Source: Tritrichomonas musculus (taxonomy: Eukaryota > Parabasalia > Tritrichomonadida > Tritrichomonadidae). From it: a stretch of DNA of 64,000 nt. The notes below the pieces were generated by a model. It did no database searches and had not been told where the DNA came from. It was given only the letters and a program-made list of their open reading frames with translations. Positions 33,519 to 44,423 of this stretch are shown here, piece after piece. Each line of letters starts with the position of its first letter. Within the stretch, counting starts at the first letter, position 1. The position numbers were made by a program, and so were the translations under genes. The stretch lies in the NCBI GenBank assembly GCA_039105265.1, contig JAPFFF010000005.1, positions 2,155,501 through 2,219,500 of the forward strand. The letters run 5' to 3'.

Positions 33519-35090
33519 TCATTGTTCTTTTTCCATTAAAAACTCCAAAATTGTTTCAACTTTATGAATTTTAAGTTTAGCCAATTTATCTTTCCAAGGG
33601 ATGCTTGGATCGTCAATATAACATGATTCAGGAATCATTGGTATTTTTGGTATTCCATACTTATACGATTGAACAATAAATTGATCTCCCAAATTTTTTG
33701 GCATTGTTTGAAATTCATTATATTGTTCGCCAAACAAAGGAACTGGACGAGGTAGCATCATTCTGCCGTCAGGCGTTGGAATTGGATACCTGATTTCATT
33801 TAATGGAGTAAATTTTAAAGCAGGGAAAATAAATCTCATAATTATTGCATCATCATCCATTATTGTTGTGTATTGACCAGACTCGTTAAATTCTCCGTCA
33901 ACAGGAACAATTTCGCATAGTGAAATGAAAGCCAAATCACTACCGAATTCTGAATTCATATACAAATTTTTGGTAGAAGAGCAGCCATGCAATGAAAATG
34001 ACAATTCTGAAGAAAAAATATTCACTGATTCAGTGTTTTTCATATCACTCAAACCGTTTCTCATAATTGAATGCCACTTTTCACCGCTATTTCCATACCA
34101 CCTAAAATAGCTTTTTTTAACTTTTTCTTTCTTTTCTAGGAATTTTCTCTCTTTTTCAGGTGATTCAAACAGTATCATATATTGTGTATCAAAAGGAGCT
34201 TCCTTTAAATGAAGTTCAGAAGGAAGTTTAATCAATTGTGACTTATTTGAAAATAAAATCCATCGAAGTAAATCGAGCGTTTTCTTGCCATATTGATTTA
34301 TTATATCAGAATCATTTTGACAATTTTCTGAAATTGTTTTCATTGAAGGTATTTCATAAAGAACAGATCTTGCAGCTTGAAGTGTCTCATCTGGAGGTTT
34401 TGGCTTCATATATTGTGCATTGTTAATTGTTGCTGAAAACATGGATAATAAAAGATCTACAGAATGATAATCACGCTTGATTTCATGTGCAACAGAAGGA
34501 CCAAAATCTATTTCATTAAATGTCAATTGGCATGACTCATTCAAGCATGCAGATGGCTTCACTTCACCATGAGGAAGTTTTTGATGGCAAATGCAACAAT
34601 GATTTTGAATATCATAGAAACAGTCGCATATTTCAAGTATGAGATTAAATAATTGATTGTTTTGATAATCAATGTTTATAGATTCACCAAAAATCTTTTC
34701 AATTGAATGATATTTGTCTTTAGGAGAAAATGAAGAAGTGAAAAACTTATTAATAACATCAATTACTAAATTTTTTCCAACATAATATTGTTTAAATACA
34801 GGATGCAATGCTTTAATGCTTGCCACCTGTTTCGTCCAGCAGAGATCTTTAAATATGATATTCACATCAAGTAATTTTGGTGATAAATAAAAATTGCATG
34901 CAAACATTAATGATAATGGTAAAAAATTAGAAGGTATTTGAAAAGTTAGTGTTGATTGTGAAAATTGCGCTTGAATTTTGGGCGACAATTTATTGCATTC
35001 GTTGATTTGAGAGTGAATTAAATGAATAAACTCCGCATTTTTATCTTTATCATCATTAATAACTATTTCTTCATGATTTTTATTGAGCAT
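33519..35090 (-). CDS. PARP6/8-like ADP-ribosyltransferase homologue
   Basis: The 523-residue protein starts at an ATG. Residues about 40-130 resemble the ubiquitin-conjugase-like N-terminal fold of PARP6/8. Near 165 is a cysteine cluster (CDCFYDIQNHCCICHQKL...CLNESCQLTFNEIDFG), as in that subgroup. The catalytic PARP domain starts near 325 with KSYFRWYGNSGEKWHSIMRN then GL, followed by TKNLYMNSEFGSDLAFISLC and DDAIIMRFIFPALKF, which match PARP6/8 in order and spacing. The expected HG(S/T) at the NAD site reads YG, so the conserved histidine is replaced by tyrosine; this could weaken or abolish transfer. The family adds single ADP-ribose units to proteins in cytoplasm or nucleus. An alternative is a pseudo-enzyme that only binds. 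It is transcribed towards 32814-33287. Confidence 0.8.
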   Translation of the reverse strand: MLNKNHEEIVINDDKDKNAEFIHLIHSQINECNKLSPKIQAQFSQSTLTFQIPSNFLPLSLMFACNFYLSPKLLDVNIIFKDLCWTKQVASIKALHPVFKQYYVGKNLVIDVINKFFTSSFSPKDKYHSIEKIFGESINIDYQNNQLFNLILEICDCFYDIQNHCCICHQKLPHGEVKPSACLNESCQLTFNEIDFGPSVAHEIKRDYHSVDLLLSMFSATINNAQYMKPKPPDETLQAARSVLYEIPSMKTISENCQNDSDIINQYGKKTLDLLRWILFSNKSQLIKLPSELHLKEAPFDTQYMILFESPEKERKFLEKKEKVKKSYFRWYGNSGEKWHSIMRNGLSDMKNTESVNIFSSELSFSLHGCSSTKNLYMNSEFGSDLAFISLCEIVPVDGEFNESGQYTTIMDDDAIIMRFIFPALKFTPLNEIRYPIPTPDGRMMLPRPVPLFGEQYNEFQTMPKNLGDQFIVQSYKYGIPKIPMIPESCYIDDPSIPWKDKLAKLKIHKVETILEFLMEKEQ

Positions 35091-37284
35091 ATCAATAATG
35101 GAATTTTTCTTTTAATTTGGAAAATTTTTAAAAGGGTGTTGGATGATTTATGTAAAAGAATGCCACTTTTTCTTTTAAATTTTTTTTTCAACACATTTTC
35201 ATTTCATTACTATTGGGTAAAAATAAATGCAATAATTGTTACTATTGTCAATGGAATCTATGTTTTTAATCTTAATGACGATATAATTCTGACTGAATAA
35301 ATTCAAATTAAAGAAACTACCGTTTAGCAGGTGTCGAGCGAAATTAAAGTGGTAAGGATGGCGGTAAGAATTGGTAAACATAATGTACTATAAAAAGATT
35401 TAAAAATCATTTTTTTACTTTATTCTCTTAAGGTATATCCGATAAACCTCTCAATTTTAAACGAAAAAAAAAAACATAAATATCTCATCATAAATTATAT
35501 TTTATTTTTGATTGAATTATTATTTAATATGTATATATATGAAAATATTTATATATTTAATATTTATTTTCAATTTAACTAAATCATCAAAATGTTATTT
35601 CTAATTTATGACATGTTAATAATATATTAAAAATTGCATCGTAACTGTTTGGAATGGTTATTTCTCTGTGAATTGGATATATTTTTATTATGATTCATTA
35701 ATTATTCAATGAGTTATTTTGAGTTATCCAAAAAAAGCAAATCTGACACTCTAACCGTTTTTTAAAATAAGCTTGTTTTAGAAAATATGATTAAAATGAT
35801 TATCCATTTTATGGAACAAAATTGTTAATTGCTTTTATATTTTCAAATGATATAATGATTTTAAAATTGGTTGCATATGCCAAAATATATTATTTTGATT
35901 TTTTTGGGAAGTTCCTCAAATTATTAGAACTCACCGTAACTTTTTTATACCTTATATATATATTATATTATTATGATGATTGATGATATTGATTAAATTT
36001 TGAAAGAATTATTTTTATTTTAAGTAAGAAAATAGCCTAAACTGAACTTTATTTTAATATATACAAGACAAAATTAGCACTAAATCTTTTATACAATTTA
36101 TAATGTTCATATTATTCAATATATTCTTAAGATTTTTTTATTTCTAGTAATCAAAAATAATTATTTAAGAAAATTATCTGAATGAAATCATTTTAGCAAG
36201 TAAAGGTATGATGATAGTTGCATATATTATATCATTCTAATAAATACTATGTTTAAATTATTAATCATATAAATTTGGAGCATATCATAATCTAATTTTA
36301 TACAGTATTCATAGAAGTGACAATGAAAATTATAATAATAATAAAAGTAAAAAATAAAAAAAGCTAATTTAATGAGCCAAATATTCTTAAATAATGACAG
36401 TTCAGTTCAGTTTCAAATTACAACTTTACAATGTAATTAAACAACCACTTTTACAATTGCACTTGCAGAAGGTGCAAAAAAAACCCTCGGATTTCAATCA
36501 AAGCATATAATAATTGAGAACAAAGTTTTGATTTTCAAACATCAAAAGCTTCATTTGAAGGAGGAAGAACATTGTCTCTTTCATCCAATGATAAAAATAT
36601 TATTCAACTAGATAAAAGCACAACCAATCCTAACAAATATTCTTTTTTTTTTTTTTTTTTTTGGATGGAACATAAACATTTGGATGCCAATGAATTTCGA
36701 AATATTTATGTCCACATTCCTATTTGTTCATTATTTAATTTATTTGACTAATTCCATGCTTTCATTATTTGATGATTTACAGGAGAATCATGATTTACCT
36801 GAAATTTCTGAAAGTTTAAATACATCTGGCTGTATGACTACATCGAGACTCCGCCAAAAGCAAGAATAATTTTCCAAGCTTAGTATATTTACAATAATAA
36901 TTAATCATCATTTTATAAGTATGCGTTTTCCTCTAAAATATTATTTTTATAATTAAATGTTTTTTAAGGAATTCTAAAAATTATTATTAATTATTAAAGA
37001 TACTAATTTTATTTCGAGATATTTTAATAGTTTTTTTTATTAAGGTTTTGAATGCAAAATGATCGTTGTACTTTCATATATATCTCAATTGATTTCTAAA
37101 AACCTTAGAGACAGAATATCGAATGCGTTTTATAATAATATTATCACGATTCTCTAAAACATTTTTTTGCTTTCCAATTTCCTTTTGCTCATTTTTTATG
37201 AGTTGAACACCCAGTGAAAACACGTTATTATTTTATCGGTTAAGATTTTCGTTTTTTATGATGTTAACTTTTATTAAAAAAAAT
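35091..37284. other. AT-rich intergenic DNA, 2.2 kb
   Basis: No gene is supported. A short plus-strand patch at about 36540-36640 (ASFEGGRTLSLSSNDKNIIQ) may be a relic of a surface-protein gene but is too short to place. A T run of about 18 lies near 36645-36662. The frame 36684-36869 has a hydrophobic stretch but no family likeness. Confidence 0.45.
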
Positions 37285-37833
37285 TTAATGAAAATTTTTT
37301 TTTCCAGAAATATTTTCAGTGGTTAATTTAAAAACACAAGTCTGAGACAATGTTTGCATACTCATGGGACCAGTTGGTTGATCATAATGATCAAGTATTA
37401 TAGAAAGAGCTTCTTGCTTCTCTTTTTCATTTTTAATTATTTCAAATTGGCCCTCTGCGATAACAGATTCATAATGTATTATTGATGCTTCACAAATATC
37501 TGAATTTTGTCCTATATTTTCAACAGGATTAATATTACATGATTTAACTAAAGTTATGCATGCATGTGAATTATTTTTAAGTAATTGAATTTTTCGCCCA
37601 TTTTTTGCTGAATGAAAATAAAATGATGGATTATCTGACTCTTTCTCCCACTTCATTCCAAATGAAAGTGGAACAACATATGGCTTGATATTATTTGGAT
37701 CACTTTTGTCAACAAGTCCTACTGATGCAAATTTGCATGACTTAGCTAGTGAGAAAAGTTCATCTTTTGATATAATTTGACGATCTTTTCTTCTCATTTG
37801 ATATGAGGCCATTCTTGCAAAAGATAAGAGCAT
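37285..37833 (-). CDS. Nim-type flavoprotein (pyridoxamine-phosphate-oxidase fold) with hydrogenosome-like leader
   Basis: From the ATG at 37833 the protein has 182 residues; the longer reading would need a TTG. After a short leader the sequence matches the NimA-like branch of the FMN-binding split-barrel fold: MRRKDRQI at the start of the domain, KPYVVPLSFGM, FYFHSAKNGRKIQLLKNN, the central YESVIAEGQFEIIKNEKEKQ and HYDQPTGPM near the end. In bacteria Nim proteins are linked to 5-nitroimidazole resistance, perhaps as reductases; the reaction in parabasalids is not shown here. The leader MLLSFARMASYQ resembles hydrogenosomal presequences (starts ML, Ser, Arg a few residues before a likely cut). 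A TCATT initiator-like site lies at 37858-37862, about 27 bases upstream. The stop codon lies in TAAA. Confidence 0.85.
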   Translation of the reverse strand: MLLSFARMASYQMRRKDRQIISKDELFSLAKSCKFASVGLVDKSDPNNIKPYVVPLSFGMKWEKESDNPSFYFHSAKNGRKIQLLKNNSHACITLVKSCNINPVENIGQNSDICEASIIHYESVIAEGQFEIIKNEKEKQEALSIILDHYDQPTGPMSMQTLSQTCVFKLTTENISGKKNFH

Positions 37834-37857
37834 TTTTGAAATTTGAAATATATTGAG

Positions 37858-37862
37858 AATGA
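37858..37862 (-). promoter_or_regulatory. Possible initiator (TCATT) of the Nim-like gene
   Basis: On the minus strand TCATT fits the trichomonad initiator TCA(+1)Y(T/A) and lies about 27 bases before the ATG. The motif is short and common in this AT-rich DNA, so support is weak. Confidence 0.3.
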
Positions 37863-38592
37863 AGCTTAACTTTTTGAAAAGACTCAATGAAAAATTAAGA
37901 AGAATATTTGATTGAATTTTAAAAAAAAAGGTTTATGAAATATATTCAAAAAAAGTGTACTTTGGCTTATATTTTTTTCATCATTTAAAGCAAAGTACAA
38001 ATTCAATGATATTTTTGTTAAATTCAACTTTTTCAATTGAAATGCTTTTCCATTGAATTTATTGAATTTGCACAAATTTGTTCTCAAGGTCAATTATCGA
38101 ATAAAAAAAAAGCAGAAAGATTTAATGTTTTTCAATAGTTTTTCCAGTGTCTCTACTTCCCAAAGTCGGCATTAGACCTCGCCATCAATAGTAAAACCCC
38201 CTACCAAATCTCTATATAAAATAGTTGGATTCATAATATTATATGTACACATAGATAAAATGTTCATTTGATAAAATAATAATTATTATTTAAAAAATAT
38301 TTATTTTATATTTAGATATTAGTATTTAAAAATTCAATCTATTCAATTTTTTTATCGAAAATGGTATGTAGGTTTTCCACCAACGTACTTTTTGCCACCA
38401 TAAAAGGCCAAAAATAGGTGAATAAAAATGGTAGGGGGTTTCCATTGGTAGGGGGTTTTCCAGTAGACTATATAGTTCAATTTAATTGACCTTGTGAACA
38501 AATTTGACTAGGTTTGTCTGGGAACAAATACGATTACTCATTAAAAATTGTTGTAAATATCTGACTATTTTGTTCTTTCAGAGCAATTGTCA
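37863..38592. other. Intergenic region with an inverted repeat island
   Basis: An inverted pair around CAAATTTGTTCNCAAGGTCA lies at about 38070-38100 and 38485-38515. Between them is the island described at 38140-38480. No gene is seen. Confidence 0.5.
38140..38480. repeat. GGTAGGGGGTTTTCC-bearing island, like the Polinton B end
   Basis: Three copies of a GGTAGGGGGTTT motif occur, one inverted at about 38196 and two near 38430-38460. The segment CAAAAATAGGTGAATAAAAA with the following GGGGGTTTTCC resembles 9700-9740 of the Polinton B end in the same order. It may be an old end fragment or a small derived element; no coding sequence is present. Confidence 0.4.
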
Positions 38593-38832
38593 TTAATTAA
38601 AAAAATAAAGGTGCAGAGATGATTGTTTTATAGTCATTTGATTGATTTCTGACATGTTAGATGAAAAACGAAATACCAACATATTATGAAAATTAATAGA
38701 TTTTAACTCATAATAAATATGTTTCCTGTCATTATACAATTGTTGTTTTACAAATTTTTCACACTTGTTCAAAATTGGTATTCCGTATACTGAATGAATT
38801 AAAATAAATGCGCAAAAAATAATGTTCTTCAT
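38593..38832 (-). CDS. Short secreted protein or gene fragment
   Basis: From the ATG at 38832 the frame encodes 79 residues. It opens with a clear signal peptide (MKNIIFCAFILIHSVYG, cut likely before IPILNKCEK). The mature part is short and has one cysteine: CEKFVKQQLYNDRKHIYYEL and MLVFRFSSNMSEINQM. I recognise no family; the CEKFV start faintly recalls saposin-like proteins but the other cysteines are missing. It may be a true small secreted peptide or the 5' end of a decayed secreted-protein gene. Confidence 0.5.
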   Translation of the reverse strand: MKNIIFCAFILIHSVYGIPILNKCEKFVKQQLYNDRKHIYYELKSINFHNMLVFRFSSNMSEINQMTIKQSSLHLYFFN

Positions 38833-39072
38833 TATCAAAATCTTTCCGTTTCAAGAATATTTTACTGTTTATGTGTAAAGTTGGCCAATAAATGAAAAAT
38901 TATCCAATTACTTTTTGTTCATTTTTAAGATCTCCAGTTTTACAAGAGCTCTAGGAATATTTTTACAGAAATTATCCAAACGTTATTATTATTCATCAAT
39001 TTTAATATTTTTCTCATGTAAATAAATTGAATTGACAAGATATCAAAATATCACAGTTTGATAATGAAACTA

Positions 39073-39814
39073 TAGTGGTCCTAAAAAATATTGATAAGAA
39101 ATTTGAGAGAAATTTTCATTTTTCATTGAAAAAATTGAGAAAATTTATTTAAAAATAATTTGAGAGAATTTTAAAATTTCTTTCAAATTCATTCAAATTT
39201 AATGACCTATTCATGAATTTATGAATCAATTGTTGGTCAATCTTTTGACCTTTTATTTATATGTTTTCTTTACCAAAAAATACAAACGAACGCTATAATT
39301 TAATCGCAAGTGGTTCTGCAATCGCACAATTTTAATAAAAGCAAAACAGCTGATGCATTAAGTATTTCGTTAAATTGCGTCAAAGCAGTAGCTAAATAGA
39401 TTGATGAAGGGAGACCAGAAAAAACACAACCCTGCCGACCACAAATATTAACAAATGAAATCAAGTATTTCATATGCGTTAAAGCAATAATGTTTCTTGA
39501 AATCCCTGGAGCTGAAATGGCAAATGTTTCCTGAACACAATTTTTATTCTTTATATGGAATAATCTAATTTTAGCAACAAACAATTCTTTGATTGATTCT
39601 TTTCCAAAGAAATTGAAACAATGCCTCGAAGTGCAAGGCAATCAAGTAAGATTTTAATTTTAATTTTTAATAAAAAATCAACTTTTTCAATTGCCGAAAA
39701 AATATTGATAAGAAATTTAACTTTTTAAATTAAAAATTTTAAAAATAAAATAACTTTTGTTAACGACAATTAACTATTGAATTCATTTCTTATCAATATT
39801 TTTTAGGAACACTA
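39073..39814. mobile_element. Internally deleted Tc1/mariner element
   Basis: The 742-base element has terminal inverted repeats of about 30 bases (TAGTGGTCCTAAAAAATATT at the left; matching complement at the right) and TA at 39071-39072 and 39815-39816. On the plus strand it still holds two ends of a transposase: the N-terminal part (DALSISLNCVKAVAK near 39345, then EGRPEKTQPCRPQILTNEIK) and the C-terminal tail (SLIDSFPKKLKQCLEVQGNQ near 39590), matching the tail of the intact transposase at 19.1 kb (LVDSFPIRLQKCIENNGDE). The catalytic middle is deleted and stops interrupt the rest. As in the intact copy, an inverted extra copy of the terminal repeat lies about 100 bases inside the right end (near 39695). 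Confidence 0.92.
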
Positions 39815-39816
39815 TA

Positions 39817-40802
39817 TTGTCCTTCTGAAAAAGTCGATTATATTTTTTAATTTAAAACTTTTTGAAAATAAATCCACTAATTTAATCACCAAAAAATTTT
39901 TGTTTTCAAATAAACATTTGTTTCATTTGAAACATTAAACGCCGACCACCAAGTTTAATATTTTTTTTTATTGATAAATTGATTTTGATATTCAAAAATT
40001 CTTTCATGAAAGAATGTTACATAATTTAGCGATTAAATTTAACAAGATTTTTGCATTCTCACAAATTTGAGAGGATGAAAAAGGTATAAATTCATTCAAA
40101 GTCTTGAAAAATCGAAAGATTGTTATAACTTTTTCTATTGTTTAGCAAAAGGATCTCATAAATCTGGCCATAAATTGTGATGATGCTGAAAAATTTGAAT
40201 CATTTTATATAGTTTTTTTCGGTAATTAAATATATTGCTGATTAATATGGCAATAAAAAGGATTGTTTTCAGATTTCAAAAGGAAATATCAAGTACTTTG
40301 GGGATAGTCTTTGTCAAATAATTCAAAACACCTGCAACCAAATTGTCCACTTTTTGAAATAAAAACTTCTTTAAGATCATGAAAAAAACCACCATATTTT
40401 TAAAGAAAAATATTTAGTAAATATATATAAAGAAATAAGTCAACTGATTAAAAAAATAGCAAGAAAAAAAATAAAATAGATAAATTTTAATTTTTCTGAA
40501 AACATCCACCAATACATTACTCTCAATCTTCTCAATTTTTATATGAATTTTTTTTATCACTTTTTTAGAGAAATATGGCTAATAGTTTTCACAAAAAGTT
40601 ATATCAATATAACCGTTTTTTATAATAATCTTTTTTTTAATATGAATTAATATTTAATATTAGAAAAAAAATCATTTCTTGAAGTTTTGAACATTATTAA
40701 TAATACATTATATTTTATATTTTGAATAGATTCAATAAAATATAATTTTCTCAAAATGAAAAGCAATTGAAAATTTATTATTTGCATTTGCAAAATATAT
40801 CA
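39817..40802. other. AT-rich intergenic DNA upstream of the Myb gene
   Basis: No gene, RNA or element is seen. A short ATG frame at 40756 ends after four codons, just before the Myb start. Confidence 0.5.
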
Positions 40803-41768
40803 ATGAGTATGATAGTTCCATTACAAGGTTTTGCACCAAGTATCGCAGCGAATGGTATCAAAGATATATGTCTACAGACACATTTATCCCAAACAGCTTC
40901 AACACCAAACATCAATGAAAACACAAATACTTTGAAATCAATCCAAATACCTATAAATCCTGTTTATTTTCAAGGTGTGATAACAAATCAAATTGGTTGT
41001 TTACAGCCAAATCAAATTTTCACAAATTTCAACATGAAATTAAATTGTAATAATATTTCCCAAGTAAACCAAAATATACAAAATAATTTGTTAGATTATG
41101 TTCCTAATTCATTTGTATTTTGTCATTATGGCAAAAAAAGTAACAAGAAAACTTATAATTCTGAAGTAATGAATAATTTCCCTCAAATATCAAGTCAAAA
41201 CAAGTTTTCTTTGAACAACATTTCATTGATAAGTCAATCCAAATCAACTTCGAAGATATCTAAAGAATTTCAAATTGAATCACTTGAAGATATTATAGAT
41301 TCTCGTCATAGAAAATTCTCTGTAAAAGAAGATGAAATGTTAAAAAATATTGTGAATATGTTTGGCCCAAAAAATTGGAGATTAATATCTTCATTAATTC
41401 CTGGAAGAACACCAAGGCAGTGCAGAGATAGATATTCAAATTATTTAGCTCCAGGATTCATTCATTCTGACTGGACAGAAGATGAAGATAAACTTTTGGC
41501 GGAAAAATTTGCATTATTGGGACCAAAATGGGCAAAAATTAGGCAATTCTTTCCCTATAGAACTGCAAATGATATTAAAAATCGTTACAATTATTCAGTT
41601 TCACGAAAAAGCAGCTTATTTAAGAATGCAAATACAAAAGGTGAATATGAAAAAGAAGGAAATGATTTATGTTTCAACGATGAAAATTTTGATTTTAATC
41701 AACAATTTTTTTTATTCAACGAAGAACTCCAAAGCAACGAATATGATTTTGTTGACAATGAATTATAA
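40803..41768 (+). CDS. R2R3 Myb DNA-binding protein
   Basis: From the ATG at 40803 the protein has 321 residues; an upstream TTG is not a credible start. The first 165 residues are Asn/Ser/Gln-rich and probably disordered. Two Myb repeats follow: residues about 169-218 (RKFSVKEDEMLKNIVNMFG, NWRLISSLIPGRTPRQCRDR) and about 223-270 (DWTEDEDKLLAEKFALLG, KWAKIRQFFPYRTANDIKNR). The tryptophan pattern is partly replaced by F and Y, as is common in R2R3 forms. The tail is short and acidic. In trichomonads such proteins bind promoter elements and control surface-protein and iron-responsive genes; the targets of this one are unknown. It probably acts in the nucleus. Confidence 0.93.
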   Translation: MSMIVPLQGFAPSIAANGIKDICLQTHLSQTASTPNINENTNTLKSIQIPINPVYFQGVITNQIGCLQPNQIFTNFNMKLNCNNISQVNQNIQNNLLDYVPNSFVFCHYGKKSNKKTYNSEVMNNFPQISSQNKFSLNNISLISQSKSTSKISKEFQIESLEDIIDSRHRKFSVKEDEMLKNIVNMFGPKNWRLISSLIPGRTPRQCRDRYSNYLAPGFIHSDWTEDEDKLLAEKFALLGPKWAKIRQFFPYRTANDIKNRYNYSVSRKSSLFKNANTKGEYEKEGNDLCFNDENFDFNQQFFLFNEELQSNEYDFVDNEL

Positions 41769-42248
41769 TTATAATTCATTATTCTATTTTTTAGTGAATT
41801 TAATTCATAAAAAAATTCATAGATATAATATATTAACTATTTTAATTATATTTTTTATAATAAATTTCTCCATTTTTAATATTGAATAACCTCATAGAAT
41901 ATGATTTTGAGCATTTTTGACCTATACAATAGAAAATAGTTTTTATTCAAAATTAATATAATTTTCGATTGAAATACAGAGAGTTGAAAAACCATTCACC
42001 ATATTGAATATTTATTCACCATTTTCTGAGATGAATGGTTTATTGTCATAACGTTAGAGCGTCAAATAAATAAACTTTTTCAATGCGATTTGGATAGAGA
42101 AAAATCGAATAAAAAACGATTATTTTCGACGGAAAATTGAATGATAACGAAAAATTTCTATTCAATTTTATTGAAAGCGTTCGCTTTGATCATTCCTTTT
42201 AGAAATGAAACCTTATCAGATATAATTCAGACATTTGAAGAGTAAAAA
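41769..42248. other. Intergenic region before the pogo-like gene
   Basis: AT-rich; the left end of the pogo element should lie here, but no terminal repeat was identified by eye. Confidence 0.4.
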
Positions 42249-42951
42249 GAAAATTGCTTTCTTACTCAAGATCAATGGGATGTGGTTATCATGAAATACC
42301 AAGGTTGCTCTGAACAGCATATTGCTGATCGTTTGAATATATCAAAAAAATCCGTCATAACATCCCTTGAAAGGACAGCGCTAGTTTTAAAATGGGAGAA
42401 AAAAACAGTTCAGTATGTGAATCGACCGCATATCTCTCCAGTAGATTTTCAAACATTCCAAGAAATTGCAAATATTCAATCAGATAGTTTGAATTGAATT
42501 ACAACTTTAATAGGCAAAGACGTTTTTAAAACCATAAAACTAGTCAGAATTGACGAGGCTCAAAAATATTTACATGAATAAAATTTTCAAAATATTTCGA
42601 GCAATATTGCCATCTACATTGAGCCATGCAAAACATGGATGACTAAGTTTTTAACAGACAGAGACTATACAGTTGTAAATACTCAAAAACTCGAAAACAT
42701 TAGAAGAATACCTGCAAATCTTATTTCAATTGCATATTTTTATTCTGAGTTTGAAAGCATTATCCCAACAGATCCAAGAAGAATTATAAATATCGACGAA
42801 ACCCAAATTCAATCAAACCGGAAATTTAAATGTATAATTAAAAAAAATCAACAAGCCTTTCTATTATCTGTTAAAATATCTGATCACCTCACTGCTTTGA
42901 TTAGCATTAGAGAAGAGGGAACATGCCTTAAGCCAATGATAATATTGCTAT

Positions 42952-42952
<1 letters not shown>
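42249..42952 (+). pseudogene. Pogo-like (DDE_1) transposase, 5' piece
   Basis: The sequence reads a DNA-binding N-terminus (QDQWDVVIMKYQGCSEQHIA, DRLNISKKSVITSLERTALV) and the start of the catalytic domain (RRIPANLISIAYFYSEFESI, RRIINIDETQIQSNRKFK with the first catalytic Asp in NIDET). Two stops lie in it, after SDSLN near 42495 and near 42577. It ends at CLKPMIILLS, where an A tract and the 5-kb inverted-repeat element begin. The gene resumes at 48088. It is a dead copy of a DNA transposon. Confidence 0.85.

Positions 42953-42996
<44 letters not shown>
42953..42996. repeat. A44 tract at the left edge of the inverted-repeat element
   Basis: A pure A run of 44 bases precedes GGTA; a second A run of about 25 follows TACC at the other end (48063-48087). 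They are best read as an A-rich target duplication grown by slippage. Confidence 0.7.
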
Positions 42997-42998
<2 letters not shown>

Positions 42999-43908
42999 TA
43001 CTAGTTTTTTTGCACAAAAAGTGCCCAAAAAGTGAAAAATACTGAAAAAGTTTCCCAAAAAGTGCTTTTTGCACAAAAAGTGACAAATTTGGAGAAAAAA
43101 AAAACTTAAATAAATCATAAATAGAATTAAAATGTTTTTATAAAAATTATAATATAAAATGTATAAGTCCATATGAAATAAAAAATGGTATAAAATTGAG
43201 AAATGCAAATTATCCTATATATTTCATATATTTGATCTAATATTGTGAAAAAGGCAAATTATCATTTAATGTAGCTTGTATATTAATATTTGCGTGTCAT
43301 TTTCGCGATAATATTGATACTTCAAATATTGATTGATTTTCTAAAAATAAAAGAAAATTACTTATTTGAAATTATTTAACGTTAATTAACAAATTAGTCA
43401 TCACCATTTTTAATTTAATAATGTTTTTTATGAGATAATTTTATATTAAATGTGAGATATTATTTTCTCAGAAAAAAAACAAAATAATTAAAATTGATAA
43501 TAAAATATTGAATGGCAATAGAAAAATTATTGAATTAATTATTATTATATTTCATATTTATTTATTTTAATATATTCATGCTCTATACGGATATATAAAC
43601 TTTATTCTGCTTATATAATATTATTAAACATATATTTAGTGGTTATTTTATATGATATAAATGTTATATTTCATAGAATTCATATTTTATATTTTGTGAA
43701 TAAAGTATAATTTTGAATAAAAATAATTATATATTGAATGCATTGAAATATTTATTTTTATAAACGGCTCTTTTATCTTTTATCGATTTATTTTACAATA
43801 GAAAAGATTTTTAATATTAATAATATGATATAATTATTTAGTATATTGTTCATTATTTTGGAGTTCCTGATATTTTCCTTTATGTGGTGAAAATTGAACA
43901 ATTTGATG

Positions 43909-44152
43909 AAAATATTATATCTTCTCTTAATCCAGTTACATAAACTAGCAATAAACGATATAAAGTAATTTAATGGTTATTATAGTTGTTCATTCTTATT
44001 CTTTCATTTGTTTTCATAGAATCTTATTTCAAAATATTATATCTTCTCTTCATCCAGTTATATAAACTAGCAATAAACGATATAAAGTAATTTAATGGCT
44101 ATTATAGTTGTTCATTCTTATTCTTTCATTTGTTTTCATAGAATCTTATTAA
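43909..44152. repeat. 122-bp tandem duplication in the left arm, mirrored in the right arm
   Basis: Two copies start at 43909 and 44031 (core CTTCTCTTMATCCAGTTAYATAAAC), with two or three differences. The same pair with the same differences occurs inverted at about 46180-46425. Confidence 0.88.
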
Positions 44153-44423
44153 GAAATTTAATATTTTTTTTTTTTTTCCCTCTCTCTCCCCTCACTATTT
44201 CATTTAGTATATATTAGTATATAATAAATTGTAGTGTTATCTGATATTATGATAACACAAATACTTTATTAATTTTATGCTAATTTCATACAAATCATCA
44301 ATTTTCGATTTTGAATATGCTCATTGAATTATTTCAATGGATAAAATATAAAGAAATGATTTTTTAATTTCTAACTACGACAGGTTTTTTGTTTTAAGTA
44401 ATCAAATTATTACAATCAAGGAG

